DNA of 64,000 nt. Origin: Chlorokybus atmophyticus. Lineage: Eukaryota; Streptophyta; Chlorokybophyceae; Chlorokybales; Chlorokybaceae. The position numbers and the translations under genes are program-made. Position 1 is the first letter of the stretch. Each line of letters opens with the position of its first letter. The stretch spans positions 62,001 to 126,000 of the forward strand of contig RHPI01003124.1 of assembly GCA_009103225.1 (NCBI GenBank), in the 5' to 3' direction. This document shows positions 10,920-25,300 of this stretch, piece by piece. A model generated the notes under the pieces. The model saw nothing but the letters and a program-made list of their open reading frames with translations, was not told the origin of the DNA and made no database searches.

Positions 10920-13900
10920 ATGGAGGCGCCGGCGGCGGCGGAGGAGCAGGACTGGGAGTTGTGGGGTATGGAGGACGAGGAGGAGGAGGAGGGTGGTATG
11001 TCGGAAGCTGAGCATACAGACTGGGACATGCAGCAGGAGGAGGAACCAGCTGGGCCACCTCCTGCTGCGTTGCCTCAAGGCACCTTGCCTCATTGGCCTA
11101 ACGGAATGCTGGGCCGTGACGACCAGCAGAAGGTGCAGGCGGCGCAAAGGGCACGTAGGGACGGCATGGGGATGACTGTACTTGAGATGCAGAGCCTGTT
11201 GCGAGCCAATGGCTTGCCTTGCGCTAGCAAGAACAAGCACAGCTTGCTGCGCAAGTTGCAAGCATTGGACTCGTGCTTGCCAGGGATGAAGCAAAGCACC
11301 TCTCGCCGGCGCAACGTTAACCCTGCGCTATCCACCGCCGGTACCGAGGACACGCAGGTGGACGCCATTACGAGGCCAGTGGTCGCGCCACGTGGTAGAG
11401 GACGGCCTGCAGGCAGTAAGCAGCAGTCAAAGCTGCTGTCACCGCCTCCTCCTCCTCCTTCAGCTGTCGCAAGTCCACCACCACCTCCTCCACAGCTGCC
11501 CCTTCAACCACAATTGCCGCCTGTAGTGGCGGAGGCTGCCGCTTGCGCTCATGCAAGAGAGCAGCAAAGCAGACAGGACGTGCAGGCAGTTGAGCACAGC
11601 CACATGCATGTCTATGAGGGAGCTGAGCAGCATCAACAGCAGCAACAGATGGCGCCAGCTTGCAATGCACCTAGCCAATCTGACATGATTGCCGCAATGC
11701 CTTCCACACTGCCCCAACCAGCGTCAAACACAGTCCCTGAGAAGGCACTTGACAGCATGCAGCAGCCTCAGCAGCACAGTAGTAGCCATGTGCAGCCCAC
11801 GCGAGCTCCGTCCAGTAGGGCAATCAGAGGGCATTCTGCTAGGCTTCAGTCCAGGGCCAAAAGTGAGGACGAGGCTAACCCAGCTGGTTGGTTGAGCGAC
11901 TTTGAGACCGAGGACTTTCTCATTGCGCCTCGAGGTGGTGTGAAGCGCGGCCCGGGACGGCCTCCCAAACAGCAGCATGCAGCTTCAGAACCAGCAGCCG
12001 ACAGGTGCATGCTGTTGTTGTGGCGCTTGCTACAGGACTTTGTGTTGCGAGGTAGTGGTGCATGCAAGTCATTCCTAATGCAGTGTGCATGAGTCTGTCT
12101 CATTTGCTTCACCAATCACTGGTCATGCGCGAATGCTGTAAATACGTACGTCACACCATACTAATTGGTCAGCGAAAAGCTATCACTGCCTAGCTTGTAG
12201 AGTGTGCACTTTCGTGGAACATGTGCTACATGCAATGGTCAACCAGGGTTGTGGTTATTGCAAATGGCCTCCATACCGCACTTACATGCAATGTGCATGA
12301 CAGCAAGCTGCCTGTGCAGCAAATTGGGTGCAGGCAACACTACTCACATGCATTTGCGCAAGATAGCTTTCAGCTTGTGTGCCTATTGACATGCGCATGT
12401 GCAAACTTTGAATTGTCTTTGCGCCCAGCCTGGCTGTGGAGGTGAGCGTCAGAGCTGTTCATTATGATGAACACTACAGCATAGACGTCGACAAAGTTAC
12501 ACATAGTGACAAACTATCTGGCGACTTTGAGAAGGTAAGGTGGCTGTGTGTTATGCATGTTTGCAGTTGTGCCTGCTTGGACATCAACAGTGGCTAACAC
12601 TGGCGCTTACTGACTTCACAGCCTAAGAAACGCCGAGGGCGGCCGCCAGGCAAGAGGCTTGAGAGTGCAGATCTGCTTCCCAAAAGGCGGGTTGGCAGGC
12701 CAAGCAATGCTGAGCTGGCCGCATTAGCTGCAGCAGAAATGCAAAAGCAGGCTCTTCAGCGCCGCGCGGACAGAGACAAAGTTGCCACGGCCCTGAGCAA
12801 CCTGCAGCAGGAGCTATGCAACCTTGATGTCAATGGAATTTTCACTCGTCCAGTCTGCTCATCTGTTTCACCAGGACAACTTGATGACCAAGGCCGGCCT
12901 TGGGACTACAGGTACACCGCTCAACTATTACACAAGACTGACTGTATGCGTCTTTGATTGCTGTCCATGTGCGCAAAGTCACATGCTTGTGCATGCAAAG
13001 TGGCTAACCGCCCTTATACAAGAAACCCCCAGTGTTGCTGCATCTCATGCATGTTACTGTGCAGTGGGCTGCGGTGGAAGACGGACCATACAGACTACTC
13101 CATTGATGAGTTTGCCTCCGACTTCCGCGGAATGTGCGTTCACTATATGGCCAAGTGCCCAGCCTATGAAGACAACTGCCATGCATCGGGCCTGCTCGAG
13201 CACCTGAATCAAGCTGTTGACAAGCTCAGGCAGTGCTACCCTTCCAATTACGATGCGTACATCACATCTATCACCCTCTGCGCCGGTGCACCATACCAAA
13301 CGGGTTTTTTGCCTGCGGCCAAAAGAGCCAGGTTGGATAATTTCTCAGACTTGCCAAGCAGGGCACGCTTTCGCGAGCGAGTGGTTGGTGTGACGTCGTC
13401 TCACACATGGACTTCTGCTCACAATGCTTCTTTCACCCACGAGTGCGCATCAGATGCTTGGCCCTTTGGCACTGACTTATCTCCGGCTTCATGCCTGCGG
13501 CATGGTCCGTGCGACAATGAGGTGCCAAGTGAACGCGATCGCAGAGTGACTGTCTGGCAGCCGTCACTAATGCGCAAGATTGCCGGTCAGGCTGCCCCAA
13601 AGCTGCGCAATCTAGATACATGGCTGGCCAACAACCCTGGCTGGGAGGTTTGTCCCACGCCCAATACGCCAGTCCTCGCCGCCAGCAAAACATTTATCCC
13701 GTTGTCGGATGGTGTTCAGACAGCGCTTGGCCACATGCTTGACAGCTGGTCACCAGCAGAGTGGGACTCCAGCTCTGTTAGGCAGAAGCTTGCAAGTTCG
13801 CAGTACTACCATGCACGAGATATCAAGGCAGACTTGCAAGGCGTTGCGTCAAGGTTCCTTAGCGGCTTTGATCCTCAAGCGTCAAGTCAGTACATGCAAG

Positions 13901-16900
13901 AGCTGCGCACAACCGTCCAGAGCGTCACTGAACGCCTAGTTGCTGCAATGGAAGCACTGATATCAGAGCGGGCTCTTCCCCAGTGGCTGTCACAGAACAC
14001 AGAGCCTGCTGTCAAGGTATGCAGCATTGCTGCTTTGCCTGCACACTGACCGTTGCTTTAGTTACACTGTGTTCATTGTTGCTTTTGCCCCAAGCTTAGT
14101 GCATATAACTCACGCAGGGCGATTGGGACAAATCTCCTCTTTCACCCATGCACATCCAAGATATCGAGTGCTACGTGCCTGCAGGCACATCCGCAGATGA
14201 TGCGGCTGTCGTTCAGCTTAAGTTGCACACAAGGAAACAGGGTGCATGCAGCGGCGCCAGCTGTTGTGCTGGATCTGTACAACATCAGCGGCTTGCAACA
14301 TTCTCTTCCTGCATGGAACGCAGTACTGAGTGTGGCAGCCGGTGCACTTGCGAGCCGAATGCTTGTGGCAATCGAGCCATTGCACAGAGAAGACAGCAGG
14401 TGTGTGAAGTGCAGTGTTGAATTGGTTCGCAAGCAACCGCATACGGCTGTGTGCTTCTATTGCTTCTTCTCACACTGTGTGCCATGCAGGTTGTTGGTCG
14501 CGACGTGCAAGTGCAAAACGTATGGGGCATTGATCGCTACACCAGGCATAACCTCTTGAACGCGCTGCCTAGCGATGTGGGCCACCCGTCAACCAGTGGC
14601 ACGGATGAGCGCGATGCATTTCTAGAGAGCCAGCTAATGCCAGCATTGAATGCTCGAGGGGAGCATGGCTGGGATGTGGCTGCTGCAATGCGCGGTATAC
14701 GCCATCGAGCTCGGAAAACTTGTGATGAGGTACGCAGAATAGTGTGCAACATGCGGACTGTCAGCACATGTGGATGCAGACCATCAATCCCTCACTTCCT
14801 CCCCTGGTGCCACCTCAGGCTTCTGTCGCTGCTATGGACCATGCACTGTCGCATGTTGCCCATCTTGGTCAAGACCAGTTTCGCGTTCATTCCAAAGGCC
14901 TTGGGGTTGTCTGCATCAGTGCAGAGGGCTTGCCAAAGGACACGTTTGTTGCACAGTACGTTGGAGAGGTGTATCCCGCTTATCACTGGTGAGCACTCAT
15001 CTATTATTCCGACTTGTTAACTGCCTACCTTACCGCATTGACACGAGAACGGAGTTACTAGCAACCAACGCGTTACCTATCCTTCGCATGCAGGGCAGAA
15101 AAGATGGACGCTGTAACCAAATGCCGCAACGTTGGCGGTGCAGACCACCATGTGTCAATGCCGGCCTTCATGGTTCTTGAACGTCCCGTGGATGATCCTG
15201 CAGGCTACGATGTCCTTGTTATAGAAGCTGCACACAGAGCCAACTGGACAGCGCATATCAAGCATTCATGCAACCCAAATTGTCGTACGTCAGTTACAGC
15301 TGTTCGGGCAAAGCTCTGCATGGCCATATACACAACACGCGAGGTACGTGCCGCTGATCATTCTGATGTGTACAGGGCTGCTATTACCTCGTCAAGAAGC
15401 TAACTGTGAACTCTGCAAAGCAGATCGCCTGCGGTGAAGAGTTGACCCTTGATTATCATGGCATGACTGCCTCAGAGACGGAAGCCAAGTTGGCTGTCTG
15501 CCTCTGTGGTGCCAAGCATTGCAGGGGCAGCTTCCTCGATTTTTCTGAAAGTCGCTCACGCCAAGCGTACCTTCTGCAAAACCATACACTGCTGCAGCGA
15601 TGTGCAAACTTACTGCTTGCGGTACGTGCTACAAGGGCAATATTTCACTTGTGATTGTGAGGCTACATACATCAATACCTACTGGCTTGCAGGGGTCTTC
15701 ACCCCCAAATGCTGAGGAGGAGGCATTACTCGCTGCGCATGGGTTTTCCGACTCAGTGTTTGGCTCTGTAGATGCCGCAGTTAACCCTCGCTGCCCAGCA
15801 TGGCTGATCAAGTGGGCAGCGACAGCTCTGCAATTTGCTGTGCAGGTGCTTGTGATGTGATGTTGCTGCTTGATCATGCCCAGGTATGCATCTGCCCAGC
15901 TGACCTTATCATGTTCTCAGGAGCAAAACGTGCACCCCAACAAGCCAAAGGCAGGCAATCAGTTGCTGGCTGCTGCAGAGGACACCGCGCAAAACCTGTT
16001 CCGCAGCAGGCTGCAACAGATTGCCTTCACGCTAGACCGCGTGAAGCATTGCTTGCGGCAACCGCGGCAGGTGTGCGAAGCGCCGCTGAACAGGCTTCGT
16101 GCCGAGGAAGTGGTTGATTACCTGTGGTCAGCTGACCGGTCAGTGGCAAAACGCATGGTTGCTGCTGCTGCTGTTGAGCTCTGCTCCCAGTGTGGCAAAG
16201 CAGTGCAGCCTGAGAGCCTCCCAGTAGGCTTCCACCATCTGCTCAATAGCAACCAGACACACTCGGAGAAATGCAGGTACGTGGCGCTCATACTCTTTCC
16301 ATACGTTTCTATTCCTGGGTATCTGCTTAGCTCAAGCGATGCTTACAGGGCTCTTCAAAGGTTGGCGAAGCTTGTGCTGCAGCAGAGAAGCAGTGTCTCC
16401 TCTGCGCAGGAAGGTCTCATGGCCCTTGCTGCAGTGATCCGTGCCATTGCTGGGCCTATGTTCTGTGCGGCTGCGGATATCTTGGTGCTGTATGCCAGCA
16501 CTGAGACATTCTTCTCACCGGCTGCATATGTGGCCTTCACCTCCAGTCCTGTTGTCCTCCGCGACCGCGACACTGCCCCTGTGAATCTTGGCAATCAAAC
16601 AATACACGCTGGTAACCATTGCAACCATGCATGTGGTGCCAGTTGGCTTTATCAGCTACGATCTGACATTGCTTGCGGATTGCCTTGACAGAAGAGTTCT
16701 TTGGAGGTGGACCACAGCGCAAAAATCCGGCAATGTCTGTATCCAGCAAGTGTGACACTGCGCAGGAGCAGCTGATAGGCAAGCTGAAGTCCCTTGCCAC
16801 TGCTATCACCAATGCTGGTCGTGAAGCCTCTAGAGAGGAAGTCACGCCTGAAAACAGCAAGGACAGCAAGGGCCAAGGCCGCTGCCTACATTGTGGAACA

Positions 16901-18500
16901 CCTGAACGGGCCACGCCGCTGATGCGGTGTGGACCGCTTGGCCGGAACACCCTGTGCAATGCCTGCGGGATTCAATGGAAGAAAAAGGGAGTTTTACCGG
17001 TGTTATCAGCAGAGCGTCTGCAACGCCTGCAGGTGTCTTCGCAGGATAGGAAGACAACGTCGTCAAGTTCTTCCAAAGGATCCGTACACAGGACAGGCGT
17101 GAAAGCTGAGAAGGACTTGCCGTCTGCACCTCGCGCTCCACGCACACATCGCCTATCTGTGAACACGGTGTCGCCTCTTGACTGTCCGGGTTTAGAGGAT
17201 ACTGCGGTTTCCTGCAAGCAAGAAGAGGTCCCTGCCAGACAAGCACCGGTGTCACAACCCATGCGTCTGGTAGTGCCACCTTCACCCAAGCTGTTCATGG
17301 ATTTCAACGGGCCTCTTCTATCGCCATCCTTGCTTCATGGATTGCCATTGCAGTCGCCCTCGGTCATCACAGGCAGCACACCAACATCCCTTGGTGAAAG
17401 AGCTGCGCTTTTTAGAGACAACCAAGGTGGCTCCATAAACTCGCCGGAGCTTCTGCTCCGCGAAAGCTGTGACCTCGCGCTGCGGTCACCAACATTCATA
17501 CCGAGCCTTTCGGCGTTGCAGTCTCCAACACTGGGCTTGCTGCCAGTAAAGCAGTCTCCCTACCACTCAGGTGGCTCGTCACCAAGACCTCAGCCACCTT
17601 CCCCACCAACTCCTCCAATGACCCCTTTAAGAAGCCTTCCAGATGACCCCATGGACTTTTCTACTAACATTGCACCCGAGCAGCCAGCGACTGCATTTCC
17701 TTTGATTAAAGTTAAGCAAGAACTTGTCGAGGAGGCAGCGGTGGCGGTCAAAGTGCCGAGTATTGCTGCAGTATCAGAGCGCAGCTCCCCTCCGTTGGAA
17801 GGCCCCAATTCTCCAGATGGAGGAGCAGAGTCGATCCATGCACAGCATATGGCTCACAGTCTATGTGAAATAGCCGCTGGCGACGAGCCCATCGCAGACA
17901 TGATGCGGGAACTGCTACAGGAGCTTCCAGAGCCCAGCACAAATCCGGTCCAGCACTCGGTACAACACATGGCTGAGGATGCACCATTGGAAGAAGGGAT
18001 GACGACCATCCGTACACGATATGGGGATATATTCATATGGTGCCAGTTGCTGTTCTGGTTCAAGTATGTTGGCCAGGACCCTATTGCCATTTTCAACAAC
18101 ATGCGCCAAGGCACCGTATCTTTACCGGATCCGGAGTCTTGCTTCGACCCCGCAAGAAACTTCATGAACTACATCAGTCGCGAGCGTGTTGCATTGTTGG
18201 ACAGCCTTGAGCGTGGGGAGGATAAGCCATGGCCAGCGTCGTGGCAATGGTCATTCAAGGGCACTGACAGGGTAAGGAGTAATTTGCACGACGCTTCCTG
18301 CAAGCAATCTGCTGACATAAATGAGCTCGACCTTGGAGGCACTACAGCTGAAACGGCTTGTGGCATGGCAGGTATATGGCAGTCCAACACTTGACGTCAT
18401 TTTGAGAGGGAACACGCCTTCCACAGACACCACCTTGCAGCAAATGCTGCAGCATTTGCGAAGCAAGGGCAGTAGCCAACTGTTGTCTGCGCACAGTTGA
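10920..18500 (+). CDS. ATXR3: ATXR3/SDG2-type SET-domain histone methyltransferase with AT-hooks, SAP-like motif and embedded GATA finger, 14 exons, 2017 aa
   Basis: Exons: 10920-12004, 12429-12534, 12622-12911, 13065-14016, 14118-14399, 14490-14729, 14819-14988, 15094-15343, 15424-15621, 15693-15845, 15921-16276, 16349-16611, 16692-18271, 18372-18500; all GT-AG, frame closed. N-terminus: acidic stretch, SAP-like helix pair (residues about 86-116), then AT-hooks near 158 (RGRGRPAG), 342 (KRGPGRPPK), 398 (KKRRGRPPG) and 418. Residues about 880-985 carry GDWDKSPLSPMHIQD, a Cys-rich ECGSRCTCEPNACGN and VWGIDRYTRHNLL. The SET core (986-1190) has FRVHSKGLGVVC, the HSCNPNC site, GEELTLDYHG and a post-SET CLCGAKHCRG. 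The conserved C-terminal ATXR3 region follows but is split by about 430 residues in exon 13 holding a CX2C-X20-CX2C GATA finger (about 1512-1545) and Ser/Pro-rich sequence. In plants ATXR3 is the main H3K4 trimethylase. In-frame Mets at 10740 and 10881 are alternative starts. Confidence 0.9.
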
Positions 18501-21500
18501 TTTGCACTGCTACATTGGTGCACATTGCTGGTAAGCCCCTATCTTGACCATGACAATATCTACTGTCCGCGTGTTTACTATCGTTCGGCTGTTTCGCTGC
18601 TGACATATTGTTGGTCCTGCAGACACATGCGAGTCTGTGATGCAGCGCACAATGGCTGCTGCATTGTACAAATAGGCCTGGGGCCTTTTATCCACCACAA
18701 ATAAAGCACTGGCAGCCTGCAGACAGGTGCAGTGGTTAGTGTAACATAACAAGTTGCGGGTGTTGTTTTGCAGCGGGTTGACTGCTGCAAGTAGGATTTG
18801 TACTGCTTACATGTGTAGGTAAACTGTGTTGTAATTAGATTCGGGACCATGGTTTGGACCAAAGCGCTCCCCAGTGTGACACTAGGTCAAAGATTCTTGC
18901 TGCCGTTGCAGCCAATGTTCTGTACTCAAGTGAGCCTGTGCTGTGAGGATCTTCTTATTGCAATCTGACTATTGACGTTGTTGTTTAGTCGGCAGCCCTG
19001 TTCCTTGTTGCTGATCTAAGCTGATCTCACGCAAGTGCAATGCGGTGGTGTCAATTGTCATTTAGTGTTGGATGTCTCCCTGATAGCTGCAATTGAAATG
19101 ACGCTCCTATTGAAGGGGAAACATACAAATGGCGCAGCCGGGTCCAAGCTTGCAACATCATGCACATTTGTTGCGCATTTCCTGTACAAATATATATATG
19201 CACATGTACGCATGTCAAGGGGGTGCTGATAAACAGGTGGTGTACATGAATTGCAAGGTACGTATGCGCATGCATCGGTTATGCATGTGCTAGTGACAGA
19301 TGAAGTGTAACTTGACCTGGTGGTGCTGTATAATTGTGTACTGAGTAGGCAGGTACGCATGCTAGCTTGTGTGTGTGATTGGCAATGGCGTGCCTGGTAT
19401 ACCACATCAGCATTGTCATGCACATGCACAACAGCACCGCACTCATCCTGTACACCCTCTCAAAACATCACTCACAATCACCAACCAATCAATATGTCAT
19501 GCATCGGCAAGGCCACATCCCCAACAAGGTCAGAGCAGACACGCCGGCTAGACTTGCAAAGCGCATGCAGCTCGCATCCGGTGCTACCACTGCGGCCTGT
19601 GCGCATTGAATTGCATTAAATATGCGCTTAACGGTAAATTGCATCAAGATTGTAAAGAGTTGATGCAATCAGTAGCCATTATGGGTATTTCACCAAAGTG
19701 CACAGAAGTCCAACAAGATAATTGTGCATGTGGGTGCCGAGAATGGACATGATGTCGTTTCTAAGGTTTGCGCTGCTATCACATAGGTTTCTAATGAATC
19801 AAGGCAACAATTGCAAGCTCGAAGCGCAGCACACGTACTTACAACACATATGGATTGTTAAGTGCGAGTGGCAACATTGTGAAAGATTTCCACCAGAAAA
19901 AAGCAATTGTGATGTTGAACATATGTATCGGATATGTTTGTCTATGCGCCATACAAACACTCGACAACAACGCCAAGCCTACTCCCATTAAGAACTCTAC
20001 AATTATAGGCAGCCATGAACTTGTACACCATGTACAATTATGTAATCTGGTCAACAAACACCCACGCTACAAACAATATCAGCTGCACAAGCAATGTAAC
20101 AAGCACAAATGGCCTCATGAGATGGTAGCGCACGCACAACGTTTGCATTAGATATCATTGACATGAGCAAAGCCATAGCTGAGCATGTCGCAACGTGATG
20201 GGCCCCTTTTACTATCAAAACCTCATGCGGCAATGTGTGTGCTCTTAGATATGCCTTGCCCTTTATCACAGAATGTGCATGCATGTGAATGTAATTAGCC
20301 GTATCATAATGCACGTTTAGCGCATGTAGTGATAGTGAGAGGGCCATTATACTTGCACAACGATATGCACCATGTGTATCGTCATCTCGGTGCTACGCGA
20401 GGTGAGAATTCATTATCAATCATGGCTGACTATCATTTGGTTTATCATGATGTTGTTGCTGAAAGGTACATGATACTTAGACTTGACATCTTGGAGCGTA
20501 TTGTGCTTTGATCCATCAACGCGTATGCGCTCGTCATACCACAACAGTGCGAGGGACGGAGCAGCAGCGCTTATAAAGGTCGTACGCCTCTGCTGTAAGC
20601 GAGTAGCCTGCACCCGACAGCGCATGTAAACAATGGCGATCACAGAGCAGCGGCGGTGGCGGCGATGGCAGGCTTGGTACTAATGGCTCATGCATATGCC
20701 ATCAGTAAAGCCCCTACCACGGACGCAGCACTCGCATATGTACATGGCGATTGTGCGCAAGCTAACTCGTGATGTATTATGTGTGTGCTAAATGTGGGTG
20801 GTGTTGAAAGTAGTAAGCACGGACATCACGTATACATGCGTACTATATATACCATGCACAGTAAAAGAAGAGTTTTACAAACGCTATATATGGATCAACA
20901 ATAGAGGTGGACGCCACCCTGAAGATGCTGAAGTAGGCATCCGTGTGCGTTGGGCGTTCATCATCGTAATTATCGGTGTGGGTGTGCATGTCACAGTACG
21001 TGGGTCATGTGCTTGTGTGTTGCGTTGTGCTAGTGAGCAGGATATTGCAGTGTAGTAGCAAAATGTGTGTATTTTTTTATATACATGACATAAGAAATGT
21101 TTTTTACTATGATGGCCATGGACCTCACAGCACCTCACGTGCTTCTTTGTAGTGTGCTGGCACACGCGCATCAGAGCAAGCTGAGAGACGCAGCATGCTC
21201 ATTATCACTTAGATGCTGACTTGACGCGTCTATGATGGAAACCTGCGGCGGGTTGGGACAGCCCTTTGCAAATGCTTGGGTTTAAACATGGCTACAGACA
21301 AACAAATTGCAATCGCAAACAAGCAGGCTAAAAGGGTAGCATGAACAACAAGGGGCACTAGCGTACGGCGAACTGCTAGCAGGCTACTAGACTCTCTACT
21401 ATCTATTAATACATGATACACATAAAGTTTTCAGCTTCCAATCTACCACCATGCCCAACACAATGTACATCCCGCACGCACATACACCTACAAGTCCACA

Positions 21501-22356
21501 AGCCACATGCAATCACAACCATGTGGCGCTCACACCACCCCCGCCAGCGCCATTTGACTGCTAGCCACGCGTGTGTAAGAATGGGAAGAGGGCAGGGGAA
21601 GCGTGGGCAACAAGGCAGAGTCAACCAGCCTGCGGCGCCCTGAACAGATCGGCAAAAACGTAACTGCCATCCATGATATGAATGCTTGGAGATACACATG
21701 CATAGGGTATGAATTATATTGCACACATGCAGTCTGTGCACACATTGCCGTTTCGAAGGTATGTACACACTAACGACAACAGTAGCACTCAAGCGAACCA
21801 GCAAGGCAACACACTTGCAGTACACTCGGGGCCATCACACTACTCTATGCTAAGTGACCTATGTGCAATGCCGTTGGTGAAGCAGGCGGTAGCAAACACC
21901 AACCAACCCAAGTATACACAGGTAGCCGTGGTTAGCCGCAGAGTCGGCAGGTACATGAACATTAAGCAGCTGACAGGCGTGATGTGGTATGCTGTGCTAT
22001 GCTCTATGCCGCCCGCCCCGTTCCCCGCCACGCTCCCGGCCGCATCGCATTCTGGCGGCGGTGGTTAGGGTTTGATGTTGCGCGCTGAGCAAATCGCCTC
22101 GCGGCAGTAGTGAGTCAATCGGCCATCAGCAATGGATACATTAGTCCCAAGCACCGCGCAGTGCAGCATGCGACACGTTAGTTTAGTAAAAACATAGAAC
22201 GATTGACGAACTCAATCAGACTGCATGCATGTGTGACTGCAGCATGTAACAGAGTGCACATACAACGATTTGCTGTGCGGAGCTGCCTACCCAGAACACA
22301 ATGGCAAAGAGAGACACAAGCAGCATGCCAACGGGTGATGCTTCACTGCTTTGGCC
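18501..22356. other. Gene-poor convergent spacer between ATXR3 and the phosphohexomutase-like gene
   Basis: AATAAA at 18700-18705 and TGTAA near 18828 are candidate poly(A) signals for the ATXR3-like gene. No multi-exon gene could be built in the remainder. A TATAAA at about 20571, about 60 bases before a 16-codon frame starting at 20633, is the only promoter-like arrangement noticed and is unproven. A TTAGGGTTT motif occurs near 22066. Confidence 0.45.
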
Positions 22357-25300
22357 TCATTTAAGGAACGGTTCTAGGTTTTTGAGCTCCAGGATGCCAT
22401 CAACCAGCTTGTTGTCTCTCAAAAAGTTATCATACAGGTCTTTGATGATCGCGCTGCAACCGTTAGCCACATCCGATTCGACATTAAGCGGCAACAAGGG
22501 ATCATGCAAGGATTGCCGCAGCAACACCCACCCTTCCTTGCCATCGCCTTCATCCACGCGCACCCGCCAACCCTCATAGTTCTCGTCTTCTAAATGCCAG
22601 TGTGGCAACTTCCCTGATTATGTGACAGATGCAGGTGTCAGTCAAATGTTGTGCCATAAAAGTACAAATGGCAGCCTGCAACATGTACCTGACGCAGCAA
22701 AATCACGGAAGGCAGCCACAATGGCACCGCCAGGGGACTGGAAATCAGGTCTCGGGATCATGTTCAGCCGCACTTCGGTTTCATCTGCTGGGGACTGCAT
22801 TGTGGCTATGGCTTCACCTGAACACGCAAGCAATAAACACAAACTATCAGGCAACGCAACAGGCATAACCCGTTTTGTGCCAGTAGATACACATGTGCTT
22901 ACCTATGCGTCCCTGGCCCGCCAGCGATCTCCGCACCATCTCAACAACTAACTTGAGGGCCAAGTAGGCCCCGTCGTCGAGGAAATAGTTTTCCCTCATG
23001 GCGCCGTGGCCGGACGTTTCAACCATCAGCGGCACGTCAACGCCCTGCTTGTTCAACTCAATGCCCTGCCAACCAAACCCTGTGCTTAGGCGTGCAGTAT
23101 ACTGTTGCACATGCGATGGCGGGACAAACATCCTCGTAAAAACATGCCACTGAAACACCACGCGGGGAAACAAAGTGTGTACACATGGATACAATACAAT
23201 CTGCATGCACTCAGCCCTCGCACCTTGTCGATGATGTTCTTATAGCCCTTGCGGTACCGCAAGAGCGTGCCGCCTTGTTCAGCGACAAACTTGATGAGAC
23301 CGTTGCTGACGACCGAATCAGATACAATTGTGGCTCCCGGGTTTTCTCTGCAGCCAACTGTGGGTGAGGCTGATTTGTGTTTGCTTCTGATGAAGGAACA
23401 TAACAAGAAAGCCAAACAGTGAGCTTCGACCAGGCTGACTTTAGCACGATCGTGGCGAGGACGCCAATCAGGTAGTTGCGGTTGAGCTCAGACCCGTCAA
23501 AGTCCACGCAACCGCTTCGGTCCACATCGGTGTCCAACACTATGCCCAGATCCGCCTTGTGCTTGAGTACTGCTTCCTTCTGCAATAATAGGCTGTGCTT
23601 AGGGTAGCACACCAGTTGTGTTCAAGCTGGGTTCTAATAATTGCTAGAAGCAATAACTTGTTGTGAACACACGTGCTGCAACATGGAGTGTTATCTTAAC
23701 AGTTTATGTGTGTGTGCCGCCCAAATGGCAAGCCGCCTTGACTTTTAGCCCATGGAGTTGTCCAGATACATGTTGGGGCACGTAACAACAAGCCCGTCAG
23801 CATCAAGCGGCTCACCGTCATCTCAATAGCCTTCTTGTCTTCCGGGTTGGGCACATGGTTGGGAAAGCTGCCATCCTGAAAAGGCAGACATGATTGGTGT
23901 CAACAGTGACCACCAGATGAAACACGCCCACCAAGTAATGCAGAGTCTTCCTACTTACCGGGTCAAGGAACTGCGAGCCGGTTGTGTCTGCGCCCAAAGG
24001 CTGAAGCACGGCGTCTGCGATGAACCCGCCGGAGCCGTTGCCGGCATCCACGAGGATGTGGAAGCCCTCGAGCGGCCGGTCGTAGTTGGTTGGATGGTTG
24101 ATGCCCTTCTTGATCACATCCTGCAGCTGCAGGCACAAACAACTATCAGCACAGGCATATGACACAAATGTTGGACACCGTCAAATCTGGTCACCACAAA
24201 ATATGAAGTATAAGTGTGTCAGAAATAACATAACAAGATTTTTCAACCACCACATGACCCCAAGCAAGTAGCTTAAAGCACAAGTGAAACTGCCTAGGCA
24301 ATGCAACATATGGCAACATATGGCAGTTACCTGCTTGGCATAGACAGGCAGGAAGTCTCTTTCATCCACCAAACTAGATGGAGGCTGTTTCTCAAGTAAC
24401 GACGGGAGCTCGACTGACGAAGCAGCTGCGCGCTTGAGGATGTCCGATATGTCTCCTTTGTTGGTGCCACCCTGAAAGAGTGAAGTGGTAACTAAAACTT
24501 CTTTGTTTATGCATATATAACGCACGACATCATGCGTTAGCTCGCGGCACATCGCCAAACCTTACCTCAGGGGTGAAGAACTTGAGGCCATTGCGATTGT
24601 AAGGCAGATGTGAAGCTGTCAGCATGATTGCACCATCGTAGTTCCAGGCCTCCGTCACTGTGCATGCAAACACGTTGTCTAGTTACGAGCTATTGTAATC
24701 CAAGCCAGATAATCGCCTCTTTCAGACTCGTGACAGAAGCAGCACCGTTCGCACGCACGTGACCGCACATGTGCGCGCACCATGCCTGCACGCATGCCTG
24801 CATGTCGATGCGAGTACATGTAATTGTGCAGGCTTGCGCGCTGTGCCAGCACATGACTCACACAAGCGCATGTGCGCATACACCCACATGCATGTACACC
24901 CGCACGCACAAACACACACCACGCTTGGGTGTGCACACATGGGCACACTGCCGTACCTGTAGACATGAACATGGCAGGTGTTGTGCATAGCGCAAAGTCC
25001 GTAACGTGCACGCCCAAGCTGGTGAGGCCTTTTACCACAGCATCCTGCATCACAACAACACCAGAACACATATGCCCTCAATCCCACCCGACCAACCTGT
25101 TGCAAACATTGACAACACCCTGCCTTGAACAAAATATATAATATACCTTGAGTGCAGGACCGGATATGCGCGGGTCGTTGCCAACGGAGACCTTCAGCTG
25201 CTGTTCTGAAGCCTTTCCACTCTGAGCCCGCCTCTTCTCACGAAGCCACCCGATATATCCACGTGCAATGTGGCCCGCTGACTCGGGAGTCAGGTTCACC

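Noticed and set aside
14197-14440. Alternative frame in ATXR3 exon 5 (reads AVVLDLYNISGLQHS), suggesting a frameshift
   Set aside because: The original frame stays open from 14118 to the donor at 14400 and yields the Cys-rich ECGSRCTCEPNACGN expected before the SET domain, with phase matching both neighbours.
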